Origin: Solirubrobacterales bacterium
GTDB taxonomy: Bacteria; Actinomycetota; Thermoleophilia; Solirubrobacterales; 70-9
Length of the DNA stretch: 64,000 bases
Direction: 5' to 3'
NCBI GenBank assembly: GCA_017882505.1
Contig: JADGPJ010000003.1
Location: 1 to 64,000 of the forward strand
This document shows, in pieces, positions 20,265-29,386 of this stretch; within the stretch, counting starts at the first letter, position 1, and every line of letters begins with the position of its first letter. The position numbers and the translations under genes are program-made. The notes below the pieces were generated by a model that was not told where the DNA came from, did not search any database, and saw only the letters and a program-made list of their open reading frames with translations.

Positions 20265-20348
20265 GCGGCGGCGACAATACCGGGTCGCGGGGCCGAGGCG
20301 GGATCCGGGCCCCGAGACCCGCCTGACGCTGGTACGTTTGCCCGGGTG

Positions 20349-22316
20349 ATGACCGGGCTCAGGCGCTTGGCACCGGCGGTCGCCCTGGCGGCTCTCGTCC
20401 TCCTTCCCGCCACAGCCGCGGCGGCAACCGGCAACAGCGCCGCCACCCAGCGGCTGGCCGCGAAGTACGCGCCGATCACGATGCTGCGCGAACAGCAGGA
20501 CCCGCCCTGCGAAACCTCGGCCGAGCAGTACCAGCCGACCAGCGTCGGGACGATGCTCGGCAACCCCACCGTCACCCTGCAGCGGTTCGTCCCCGGCGAG
20601 GGTCTCGAAGACGTCAAGACGGCGCCGACCGCGGCCGACATCGCGGGGCTCGGCGACGACTACTACCTCAACCTCCGCGGCGAAGCTCTCGGCGACACCT
20701 GCGTCTACGCCAGGGACTTCGCGGCGCTGGTCGAGGAAGGCAAGGCGCCGGCCGTCGCCTACGCCCACATCGCCCGCGAAGCCGGCCACTCCGGCTTCGT
20801 CCTGCAGTACTGGTTCTTCTGGTACTTCAACCAGTTCAACGACCTCCACGAGGGTGACTGGGAGGGGATGCAGATCAGCTTCGAAGCCGACACCCCCGCC
20901 GCGGCGTTGGGCGAAGAACCCGGCGAAATGATCGTCTTCCAGCACGCCGGCGGCGAGCGGGCGGACTGGGGGGACGCGAAGGTGCAGAAGGAAGGGACGC
21001 ACCCGATCGTCTACCCGGCGGCGGGTTCGCACGCGACCTTCTACGACTCCGCCGTCTACGTGCAGAACGGCCAGAACGGCTCCGGCGTCGGCTGCGACAA
21101 CACCACCGCGCCGCTGCGCGAATTGAGGCCGACGCCGGTGCTGCTGCCCGAAGAAGCCTCCGAAAGCGGCCGCTTCAAGTGGCTCAGCTACGAAGGGCGC
21201 TGGGGCGAAAGGGAAAAGGGCTTCAACAACGGCCCGACCGGGCCGACGACGAAGACGGTCTGGCGCGAACCGTTCGCCTGGATGGCTGCCCAGCGCTCGA
21301 CCAGCCCGCGCCTTCCGGGTGGCTCGATCGTCGGGCCCCAGGTCACCGGCGCCTTCTGCGGCGCCGTGGCGACGGTCTCCGACTTCATCAACCTCGAGGC
21401 CAAGTCGCACATCGCCGCGGTGATCACGCTCGTCGTCCTGCTCGCGCTGATCGTCCTCTTCGTCCTGGTCACCAAGTGGCGGCCGGTCGACCTCGAGCAG
21501 CTGCGCCGGCGCCGCGCCTTCGGCCAGCTGGTCCGCGCCGCCCGCCAGCTCTACGGCCGCCACTGGCTGGTCCTGGTCCCGATCGGGCTGACGGCGATCC
21601 CGATCGTCGGCGGCATCAACGCGCTGGCCGGACTACTGGCGGGCGAGCGCGGCGTCGACGGCGGCAAGTCGGGGCTGCACCTGGCGGGGGCCGACCTGCT
21701 CGAATACTTCGGCCGGCCGATCGGCTCCGCCGTCGTCGCGGCGGTCGTGATCGTCTTCGTCCGCTCCCTCGTCCAGGCCTCCCCCACCGGCTTCGGCGCC
21801 TCCTACCGCGGGATGCGGGCCCGCTTCTGGCGGGTCGTCGGCGGCCAGCTGCTGGCGACGCTGGGGGTGACCGCGATGGCGCTCACCGTGATCGGGCTGC
21901 CGTGGGCGATCTGGAAGTACGTCGGCTGGCAGTTCGTCCAGCAGGAGATCCTCTTCGACGACAAGCCGATCCGCGGCGCCTTCCGCGGCAGCTCCGACCT
22001 GGTCCGCGGCCGCTGGTGGCACACCGTCCGCGTCGCCGGCTTCCTCTGGCTGGTCAGCGTCGTCGCCGGCCCGGTGCTCGGCTTCGCCCTGATCTTTCTC
22101 AACCTCTCGCTGCTCTGGATCAATCTGATCGGCTCGGTCGTCTTCGCCCTGCTGATCCCGTACGTGGCCCTCGGCCACACCCTCCTCTACTTCGACCTAC
22201 AGGCCCGGGAGGAGAAGGAACCGGCGAAGCCGCGGCGCTCGTGGCGGCCCTGGCGCCCCCGTCAATTCGGCCGCGTCGCCGCCGATCCCGCCCCCCATCC
22301 CGCTGCGAGCGGATAG
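20349..22316 (+). CDS. secreted Vps62-like domain fused to C-terminal multi-TM domain
   Basis: Signal peptide; YWFFWYFNQFNDLHEGDWEGMQISF, YPAAGSHATFYDSAVY; five or more hydrophobic segments in the C-terminal half. Confidence 0.6.
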   Translation: MTGLRRLAPAVALAALVLLPATAAAATGNSAATQRLAAKYAPITMLREQQDPPCETSAEQYQPTSVGTMLGNPTVTLQRFVPGEGLEDVKTAPTAADIAGLGDDYYLNLRGEALGDTCVYARDFAALVEEGKAPAVAYAHIAREAGHSGFVLQYWFFWYFNQFNDLHEGDWEGMQISFEADTPAAALGEEPGEMIVFQHAGGERADWGDAKVQKEGTHPIVYPAAGSHATFYDSAVYVQNGQNGSGVGCDNTTAPLRELRPTPVLLPEEASESGRFKWLSYEGRWGEREKGFNNGPTGPTTKTVWREPFAWMAAQRSTSPRLPGGSIVGPQVTGAFCGAVATVSDFINLEAKSHIAAVITLVVLLALIVLFVLVTKWRPVDLEQLRRRRAFGQLVRAARQLYGRHWLVLVPIGLTAIPIVGGINALAGLLAGERGVDGGKSGLHLAGADLLEYFGRPIGSAVVAAVVIVFVRSLVQASPTGFGASYRGMRARFWRVVGGQLLATLGVTAMALTVIGLPWAIWKYVGWQFVQQEILFDDKPIRGAFRGSSDLVRGRWWHTVRVAGFLWLVSVVAGPVLGFALIFLNLSLLWINLIGSVVFALLIPYVALGHTLLYFDLQAREEKEPAKPRRSWRPWRPRQFGRVAADPAPHPAASG

Positions 22317-22325
22317 GTTCCCAAC

Positions 22326-22922
22326 GTGAAGCTGCTCGCCTTCAGCGACCTCCACCGTGACCTCGGGCAGGCCGCGAAGCTGGTCGAGACGTCCGCGGGG
22401 GCGGACGTGGTGATCGGAGCCGGGGACTTCGCCTCGGTCCACGAGGGCCTGGAGGAGACGATCGCGGCACTGGCCGCGATCGAGACGCCGACCGTCCTCG
22501 TCCCCGGCAACAACGAGACCGAGGACGCCCTGCGCGAGGCTGCAGCCGGCTGGAGCGCGGCGACGGTGCTCCACGGCGAGGGGACGACGATCGCCGGGAC
22601 CGAGTTCTTCGGCCTCGGCGCCGGGATCCCGGTCACCCCCTGGGAATGGAGCTTCGACCTCGACGACGAGGCGGCGACGCGGATGCTCGAGCCCTGCCCC
22701 GAGGGCGCCGTCCTCGTCCTCCACTCGCCGCCGCGCGGGCACTGCGACGGCGGCGCCGACGGCAGCCACTTCGGCAGCTCGGCGCTGCTGGCGGCGATCG
22801 AGGAGCGCCAGCCGCCGCTCGCCGTCTGCGGCCACATCCACGAGGCCTGGGGCTGCGAGAGCAGGATCGGCGAGACGCCATTGCGCAACCTCGGCCCGGC
22901 CGGCACCTGGATCGAGCTCTAG
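22326..22922 (+). CDS. metallophosphoesterase (YfcE-like)
   Basis: MKLLAFSDLHRD, GAGDFAS, VPGNNE, LHSPPRGHCDG, CGHIHEAWG. Confidence 0.8.
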   Translation: MKLLAFSDLHRDLGQAAKLVETSAGADVVIGAGDFASVHEGLEETIAALAAIETPTVLVPGNNETEDALREAAAGWSAATVLHGEGTTIAGTEFFGLGAGIPVTPWEWSFDLDDEAATRMLEPCPEGAVLVLHSPPRGHCDGGADGSHFGSSALLAAIEERQPPLAVCGHIHEAWGCESRIGETPLRNLGPAGTWIEL

Positions 22923-22933
22923 GCCGGCGGGCG

Positions 22934-24508
22934 ATGGAATCGAGCAGCCCCAAGCGCGCCGGGATCGTCCTCGGCGCCCTGATCCTGGTCGCCGCCGTCG
23001 CCAACCTCAACCTGGCGGTCGCCAACGTCGCCCTTCCCGACATCGGCAAGGAATTCGACGCCGGCCAGACGACGCTCAACCTGGTCGCGGTCGGCTACTC
23101 GCTGGGGCTCGCCGCCTCGGTCCTCTACCTCGGCGCGCTCGGCGACCGCTACGGGCGCAAGATGATGCTGGTGCTCGGCATGGGCCTCTCGATCCCGGCC
23201 TCTCTCCTGGCCGGCTTCGCGCCATCGATCGGCGTCCTCTTCGTCGCCCGGCTGCTCGGCGGCGTCGCCGCCGGCATGGCCTTCCCGACCACGCTGGCGC
23301 TGATCACGGCGCTCTGGTCAGGGCCGGCGCGGACCAAATCGATCGCCCTCTGGTCGGCGCTCGGCGGCGCCATCGCCGCGCTCGGCCCGCTGCTCTCCGG
23401 CGGCCTGCTGGAACATTTCGACTGGGGCTCCGTCTTCCTGGTCACGCTGCCCCTCGCCGTCCTCGCCCTCTTCCTGGCCTGGCGCTACGTCCCGGCCCAC
23501 GTCAACGAGACGACCAAGCCGGTCGACAACCCCGGCGGCCTGCTCTCGATCGTGATGGTGGCGACGCTGGTGATGGGGATCAGCCTCGCCCCGGCGCCGG
23601 GCAAGCTCACCCTCGCGATCGGGCTGATCGTGATCGCCCTGGCGACCGCGGCCGCCTTCGTGCTGCGCCAGCGGCGCGCCGCGGAGCCGCTGTACGACCT
23701 CGAGATCGCCCGCCGGCGCGTCTTCTGGGTCGCCGCCTGCGCCGGGATCATCGTCTTCGGCTCGCTGATGGCGGCGATGTTCGTCGGCCAGCAGTTCCTC
23801 CAGAACGTCCTTGGCTACTCGACCCTGGGCTCGGGAGCGGCGATCCTCCCCGCCGCGGTGCTGATGGTGATCGTCGCGCCGCGCTCGGCGAAGCTGGTCG
23901 AGAGCCGCGGCGCCCGCTTCACGCTGCTGATCGGTTACGCCTTCTGCCTGCTCGGCTTCCTGGCGATGCTGCTGCTCTGGAAGGAAGGCATCCCCTACTG
24001 GAAGGTCGCGCTCGGCTATGGCCTGGTCGGGATCGGCGTCGGCTTCGCCGGCACCCCCGCCTCGCACTCGCTGACCGGCTCGGTGCCGGTGACCCGCGCC
24101 GGCATGGCCTCGGGAACCGCCGACCTCCAGCGCGACCTCGGCGGCGCGATCATGCAGTCGATCCTCGGCGCCCTGCTCACCGCCGGCTACGCCAGCGCCA
24201 CCAGCGCCGCGATCGCCGGCTCCTCCCACCAGGCGCAGATCACGAACAACGTCGAAAACGAGCTGACCAAGTCCTTCTCCAGCGCCGCCGATACCGCCAC
24301 CCAGTACCCCCGCTACACGGAGCAGATCATCGCCGCGGCCAAGACCTCGTTCCTGCAGGGCGACCAGTGGGCCTACACCGCGGGCATCGTCGCCGTCGTG
24401 CTCGGGGCCGCGCTCGTCTTCTTCTGCTTCCCCAAGGGCGAGGAGGAGAGGCGCCTGCTGGAGAGCTACGGAGCCGAGGACGCCGCCGCCGAAGCGGCGC
24501 CGGCGTAG
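22934..24508 (+). CDS. MFS transporter, DHA2-like
   Basis: NVALPDIGKEFDAGQTTLNLVAVGYSL...GALGDRYGRKMMLV, about 14 TM. Confidence 0.85.
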   Translation: MESSSPKRAGIVLGALILVAAVANLNLAVANVALPDIGKEFDAGQTTLNLVAVGYSLGLAASVLYLGALGDRYGRKMMLVLGMGLSIPASLLAGFAPSIGVLFVARLLGGVAAGMAFPTTLALITALWSGPARTKSIALWSALGGAIAALGPLLSGGLLEHFDWGSVFLVTLPLAVLALFLAWRYVPAHVNETTKPVDNPGGLLSIVMVATLVMGISLAPAPGKLTLAIGLIVIALATAAAFVLRQRRAAEPLYDLEIARRRVFWVAACAGIIVFGSLMAAMFVGQQFLQNVLGYSTLGSGAAILPAAVLMVIVAPRSAKLVESRGARFTLLIGYAFCLLGFLAMLLLWKEGIPYWKVALGYGLVGIGVGFAGTPASHSLTGSVPVTRAGMASGTADLQRDLGGAIMQSILGALLTAGYASATSAAIAGSSHQAQITNNVENELTKSFSSAADTATQYPRYTEQIIAAAKTSFLQGDQWAYTAGIVAVVLGAALVFFCFPKGEEERRLLESYGAEDAAAEAAPA

Positions 24509-24691
24509 CGTCCATCGGCGATGATCCGGCGATGGGCTTCCGCCTGCTCTCAGCCGGGGCAGGCCTCGACCAAGCAGCTGCGCGAGCTGTACCCCGACGG
24601 GCCGAAGGCGCTGCCGCCCGAGCTGGGCGGCTGAGCCGAGGTCGGCCGCTCGCTAGCCTGGCTCCGGGTTACGAACGAGCAAGGAGGGTTT

Positions 24692-25342
24692 ATGAGGATC
24701 GGCGTGCTGGGCACCGGCGCGGTCGGACGGGCGCTGGCAACAAAGATGCTGCAGCTCGGGCACGAGGTGACGATGGGCTCGCGCTCGGCGTCGAGCGAGG
24801 CGCTGGCCGAGTGGACCGGCGAGGCCGGAGAGGGCGCCGGGGGCGGCACCTTCGCCGACGCAGCCGCCGCCGGAGAGCTCCTCTTCAACTGCACCGCCGG
24901 GGTCGCCTCGCTGGACGTGCTCGCGGCGGCGGGCGCCGGCAACCTCGCCGGCAAGACGCTGGTCGACGTCGCCGTCCCGCTCGACTTCTCGCAGGGAATG
25001 CCGCCGCGGCTGGCCTTCTGCAACGACGACAGCCTCGGCGAGCGGATCCAGGCCGCCTTCCCGGAGACGCGGGTCGTGAAGGCGCTGAACACGGTCAACA
25101 GCGCCGTGATGGTCGACCCGGGCCGGGTCCGCGGCGACCACTCGATCTTCGTCTGCGGCGACGACGTCGCCGCCAAGGCCCAGGTCAGCGCCCTGCTCGA
25201 GGCGATCGGCTGGCCGGCCGAGTCGATCGTCGACCTCGGCGGCATCGACGCCGCCCGCGGCACCGAGATGTACCTGCCGCTGTGGCTGCGGCTCTACGGC
25301 CACTTCGGCGACCCCGACTTCAACATCGCCGTCGCCCGCTGA
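24692..25342 (+). CDS. NADPH-dependent F420 reductase-like / NAD(P)-binding protein
   Basis: MRIGVLGTGAVGRALATKMLQLGHEVTMGSR; VVKALNTVNSAVM. Confidence 0.8.
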   Translation: MRIGVLGTGAVGRALATKMLQLGHEVTMGSRSASSEALAEWTGEAGEGAGGGTFADAAAAGELLFNCTAGVASLDVLAAAGAGNLAGKTLVDVAVPLDFSQGMPPRLAFCNDDSLGERIQAAFPETRVVKALNTVNSAVMVDPGRVRGDHSIFVCGDDVAAKAQVSALLEAIGWPAESIVDLGGIDAARGTEMYLPLWLRLYGHFGDPDFNIAVAR

Positions 25343-25373
25343 GCCCGCCTGGGGCCCAGCCGCCCCGGAGGCT

Positions 25374-25691
25374 CTAGCGTCTTTCCTCGATCTTGCCCCG
25401 GTCCTTGCCCCGGCGCTGCCTGAGCAGGACGCCGAGCAGATCGCCGATCTCCTGCTCCTGAACGAGCGGGTGGCGCAGCGGTAGGTCGGGCCGCACGTCG
25501 TAGTAGTTGCGCCGGCCCCGTTTCTCGCGCCGCACGTAGCCCTCCTCGACCAGCTGGGAAAGGATCTTGTGGGCGCCGCGCTCGGTGATGCCGACCAACT
25601 CGGCGATGTCGCGCAGGCGAACCCCGGGATCGTGCGCCACGCAGAGCAGAACGTGGGCGTGGTTGGTGAGGAAGTCCCAGTTAGCCGCCAT
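25374..25691 (-). CDS. winged-helix transcriptional regulator (MarR/ArsR-like)
   Basis: LTNHAHVLLCVAHDPGVRLRDIAELVGITERGAHKILSQLVEEGYVRREKRGRRNYY. Confidence 0.8.
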   Translation of the reverse strand: MAANWDFLTNHAHVLLCVAHDPGVRLRDIAELVGITERGAHKILSQLVEEGYVRREKRGRRNYYDVRPDLPLRHPLVQEQEIGDLLGVLLRQRRGKDRGKIEERR

Positions 25692-25784
25692 TGCTCCATT
25701 ACACCACTTCTGATTATGGAATGCTGGTTCATGAATTTCTGTTACTCTGTCGAGAATCCCCCCTGCCTATCACTGGAGCCTCAG

Positions 25785-26969
25785 ATGAGAATCCTGCCCC
25801 CACCGACCCCCTCGCGCTTCTCCCTCTTCTCCGCCATCCGACCCCGTCTGCTCGCGCTTGCGACGGGTCTGGCGCTGCTGCTGACGCTGGCCCTGGCCAG
25901 CGGAGCCCAGGCGGCCACGGCCGTCGGCCTGGGAACCGCCGGCAGCTATGCGGTTCTGGGCGGCTCGGGTGTGACCAACACCGGCCCCAGCGTGCTCAAC
26001 GGCGACCTCGGAAGCGCCCCCACTCCCTCCATTACCGGATTCGGTGGGGCGCCCAACGGAACCGTCAACGGCGCGACCCACCAGGCCGACGCCGCCGCGG
26101 CGCAGGCCCAGGCCGACCTCACCACGGCCTACGACAACGCGGCTGGACAGGGACCCGCCACCACCCTGGCCACGGAGCTGGGCGGGCAGTCGCTGACTCC
26201 CGGCGTCTATAGATCGGGGACCTTCGGGATCACCGGAGCGCTCACCCTCAACGCACAGGGAAACCCGAACGCGGTCTTCATCTTTCAGACCGCCAGCACC
26301 CTGATCAGCGCCTCTTCCTCGCAGATCAACCTGATCAACGGCGCCCAGCCCTGCAACGTCTTCTGGAAAGTCGGCTCGTCGGCGACGCTGGGCACCAGCT
26401 CGGCGTTCGTGGGCAACATCCTGTCCCTGCAGTCGATCTCGGTCAACAACGGCGTCACCGTCAGCGGCCGGCTGCTGGCCCGCAACGGCGCCGTCACGCT
26501 GATCAACGACACCGTCACGCGGCCCTCATGCGCAACCAGCGGGGGCGGCGGAACCGGTGGCGGAGGAGGCGGCGGAGGCGGAACCGGTGGCGGCGGCAAA
26601 AACGGCAACGGCAACGGCTCCGGCGCCAAACCGAACGTGAGGATCAGCGGCATCCCGGTTGGCGGCGCCGGCGGCGAAACCCCGGGCGGTCCGAGCGTCA
26701 GCGCGGCCTGCACCGACAACGGCTTCAAAGCGCATTTCAGGATCCGCGACGCAGCGGGCATGCGCAGCGTCAAGGTCTCCGTCGACGGCAAGGTGATCAG
26801 GCAGACGACCAGCAAACAGTTCTCCGTCTGGGTCAGCTACGAGGGCCTGCGCTCCGGGCAGAACACGATCCGCGTCGTCGCGGTCGACCGCAACGGTCGC
26901 CGCGACGTGTCGAGCCGAAGCTTCCGGGTCTGCGCCGCGGCCGTGCCGAGCCCGAACTTCACGGGCTGA
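25785..26969 (+). CDS. DUF3494 ice-binding-like family secreted protein with Gly-rich linker and C-terminal Ig-like segment
   Basis: VGLGTAGSYAVLGGSGVTNTGPSVLNGDLG..., LTPGVYRSGTFGITGALTLNAQGNPNAVFIFQTASTL, SGRLLARNGAVTLINDTVTRP; GGGGTGGGGGGGGGTGGGG linker. Confidence 0.85.
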   Translation: MRILPPPTPSRFSLFSAIRPRLLALATGLALLLTLALASGAQAATAVGLGTAGSYAVLGGSGVTNTGPSVLNGDLGSAPTPSITGFGGAPNGTVNGATHQADAAAAQAQADLTTAYDNAAGQGPATTLATELGGQSLTPGVYRSGTFGITGALTLNAQGNPNAVFIFQTASTLISASSSQINLINGAQPCNVFWKVGSSATLGTSSAFVGNILSLQSISVNNGVTVSGRLLARNGAVTLINDTVTRPSCATSGGGGTGGGGGGGGGTGGGGKNGNGNGSGAKPNVRISGIPVGGAGGETPGGPSVSAACTDNGFKAHFRIRDAAGMRSVKVSVDGKVIRQTTSKQFSVWVSYEGLRSGQNTIRVVAVDRNGRRDVSSRSFRVCAAAVPSPNFTG

Positions 26970-26982
26970 GCTCGGTCCGAGA

Positions 26983-27768
26983 ATGATCGCTCCGCGCCGC
27001 CTGGCGCTGGCAATCGCCCTACCGGCAGCGCTCGCGCTGCCGGTGTCGGCGAGCGCCGGCGCCGCGCCGGCGTTGCCGGTCCAGACAAGCCTTCCGGGCG
27101 CCGCCGCGAGCAGTGTCCGCCTCTCCAACGAACGGACGTCGACGCGCTGGGCGCACCCGGTCCGCAGGGCTCCGATCCGCTATCAGCCGGCGCCGGGGGC
27201 CCGGCTGATCACCACCACCCACCTCCTCACCGAGGACGGCTTCCCCGAGGTCTACCCGGCCCTCCGCAGCTGGAGGGACCCGCAGGGCCAGAGCTGGATC
27301 GAGGTCCGAATCCCGATGCGGCCGAACGGCCGGACCGGGTGGGTCCGGCACTCGGCGCTCGGGCCCCTCTACCGCGTGCGCACGATGCTGATCGTCGATC
27401 GCCCGAAGCTGCGGGCGACCCTCTACCGGCGGGGGGAGCCGGTCTGGAGCGCGCCGGTCGGCATCGGCAAGCCGAGCACCCCGACGCCGGCGGGACGATT
27501 CTGGATCCGCGAGAAGTTCAGGACGCCCGGCGGAAGCCTCTACGGGCCGGTCGCCTTCGGGAGCAGCGACTACTCGGTCCTCAGCGATTGGCCCGGCGGC
27601 GGGGTGATCGGGATCCACGGCACCAACGAGCCATCCCTGATCCCCGGCCGCCCCTCCCACGGCTGCATCCGCCTGCGCAACGCCGACGCCCGGCAACTGT
27701 GGCGCCGGATGCCGGTCGGCACGCCGCTGCTGATCGGCCGCACCGCCCGCTTCCTCCCCCGGCCGTAG
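26983..27768 (+). CDS. L,D-transpeptidase (YkuD family)
   Basis: IGIHGTNEPSLIPGRPSHGCIRLRNAD catalytic motif; signal peptide. Confidence 0.92.
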   Translation: MIAPRRLALAIALPAALALPVSASAGAAPALPVQTSLPGAAASSVRLSNERTSTRWAHPVRRAPIRYQPAPGARLITTTHLLTEDGFPEVYPALRSWRDPQGQSWIEVRIPMRPNGRTGWVRHSALGPLYRVRTMLIVDRPKLRATLYRRGEPVWSAPVGIGKPSTPTPAGRFWIREKFRTPGGSLYGPVAFGSSDYSVLSDWPGGGVIGIHGTNEPSLIPGRPSHGCIRLRNADARQLWRRMPVGTPLLIGRTARFLPRP

Positions 27769-27823
27769 TCGATCGGCTCCGCCGGGCTGCTCGAGGCCGC
27801 GCTCGGTCCTTCAGTATCTCCCG

Positions 27824-29386
27824 ATGGCCCCGTTCTCAACGGACGAGGAATCGGCGGGCATCGTCTTCGAGAGCGGCGCCGGGCGCTGGCTGCTCGCCGT
27901 CGCCGTCGCCGGCTCGGGCATGGCCTTCCTCGACAGCACCGTCGTCAACGTCGCCCTGCCCGACATCGGCAAGGACTTCAACGCCAGCACCAGCGCCCTG
28001 CAGTGGATCCTCAACGGCTACCTGCTGACGCTGGCCTCGCTGATCCTGCTCGGGGGCTCGCTGGGCGACCGCTACGGCCGCCGCCGCGTCTTCGTGCTCG
28101 GGGTCGGCTTCTTCACCGCGGCCTCGCTGCTCTGCACGGTCGCCCCCAGCGTCGAGTTCCTGATCGGCGCCCGGCTGCTGCAGGGGGTCGGCGGGGCTCT
28201 GCTGACCCCGGGCAGCCTGGCGATCATCGAGGCCAGCTTCCGGCCCAGCGACCGGGCCCGCGCGATCGGTGCCTGGTCGGGGCTGGGCGGCGTCGCCACC
28301 GCCTTCGGCCCGCTGCTCGGCGGCTACCTGATCGGGGCGATCTCCTGGCGGGCGATCTTCGTGATCAACCTGCCGATCGGGATCTTCGTCGCCTGGGCGG
28401 CGACCCGCCACGTTCCCGAGAGCCTCGACCCGAGCGCCGGCGGCCGGATCGACCTGCGCGGCGCCGCGCTCGCCGCGCTCGGCCTCGCCGGCACCACCTA
28501 CGCGCTGATCGAGGCGCCCGGCAAGGGCGCCTCGGCGTCGATCCTCGTCACCGGGATCGGCGGCCTCCTGGCGCTCGCCGCCTTCTTCGTCAGCGAGCGG
28601 CGCGGCGCCAACCCGATGCTGCCGCTGGAGATCTTCCGCTCGCGCCAGTTCAGCGCCGCCAACGGCGTCACCTTCGTCGTCTACGCGGCGCTCGGCGGCT
28701 TCTTCTTCCTGCTCGTCGCCTTCCTCCAGATCTCGATGGGCTACACCCCGATCGAGGCCGGCGCCGCCTCGCTGCCGGTGACCCTGCTGATGCTGGCCCT
28801 CTCGGCGCGCTCGGGGGCGCTGGCGCAGCGCATCGGGGCGCGCCTGCCGCTGACGCTCGGCCCGCTGATCATCGCCGTCGGCCTGCTGATGATGGTGATG
28901 ATCGAACCCGGCGACGGCTACCTGACCTCGATCCTGCCGGCGATCGTCGTCTTCGGCCTCGGCCTCACCCTCGTCGTCGCGCCGGTCACCGCGACCGCCC
29001 TCGCCGCCGCCGACACCCGCCACTCCGGCATCGCCTCCGGCGTCAACAACGCCGTCGCCCGCGTCGCCGGCCTGCTCGCCGTCGCCGTCCTGCCGGTCCT
29101 CGCCGGGCTCACCGGCGACAGCTTCTACGATCCGGCGAAGATGACCGACGGCTTCCACACGGCGATGATCGTCTGCGCCGGCCTGGCCGCGGCCGGTGGC
29201 GTCCTCGCCTGGCTCACGATCGCCACCGCCGTCCTGCACGCCGAGGCCGAGCCCGGCGGCGACACCCCCGAGCGGCTGGGCGAGGACTTCTCCTGCGGGA
29301 TCGGCGGCCCACCGCTGCGGCCCGGGCGCGAGGCGGATTGCAGCCCCGGCGTAGCGGTCGGGGTCAGCGCATCGACCGCGCGATGA
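27824..29386 (+). CDS. MFS transporter, DHA2 (EmrB/QacA) family
   Basis: MAFLDSTVVNVALPDIGKDFNAS..., GGSLGDRYGRRRVFV, about 14 TM. Confidence 0.9.
   Translation: MAPFSTDEESAGIVFESGAGRWLLAVAVAGSGMAFLDSTVVNVALPDIGKDFNASTSALQWILNGYLLTLASLILLGGSLGDRYGRRRVFVLGVGFFTAASLLCTVAPSVEFLIGARLLQGVGGALLTPGSLAIIEASFRPSDRARAIGAWSGLGGVATAFGPLLGGYLIGAISWRAIFVINLPIGIFVAWAATRHVPESLDPSAGGRIDLRGAALAALGLAGTTYALIEAPGKGASASILVTGIGGLLALAAFFVSERRGANPMLPLEIFRSRQFSAANGVTFVVYAALGGFFFLLVAFLQISMGYTPIEAGAASLPVTLLMLALSARSGALAQRIGARLPLTLGPLIIAVGLLMMVMIEPGDGYLTSILPAIVVFGLGLTLVVAPVTATALAAADTRHSGIASGVNNAVARVAGLLAVAVLPVLAGLTGDSFYDPAKMTDGFHTAMIVCAGLAAAGGVLAWLTIATAVLHAEAEPGGDTPERLGEDFSCGIGGPPLRPGREADCSPGVAVGVSASTAR

Noticed and set aside
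19104-20348. N-terminal extension of the 1070-aa ORF ending at 22316
   Set aside because: Antisense to the aldo/keto reductase; a signal peptide starts at ATG 20349, so the real gene starts there.
25728-25735. TTCATGAA palindrome as operator for the winged-helix regulator
   Set aside because: Only 8 bp and a single copy; too short to support alone.
26527-26620. GGC/GGA-rich tract as a possible CRISPR or VNTR
   Set aside because: It encodes the in-frame polyglycine linker of the DUF3494 protein; no spacer-repeat structure.
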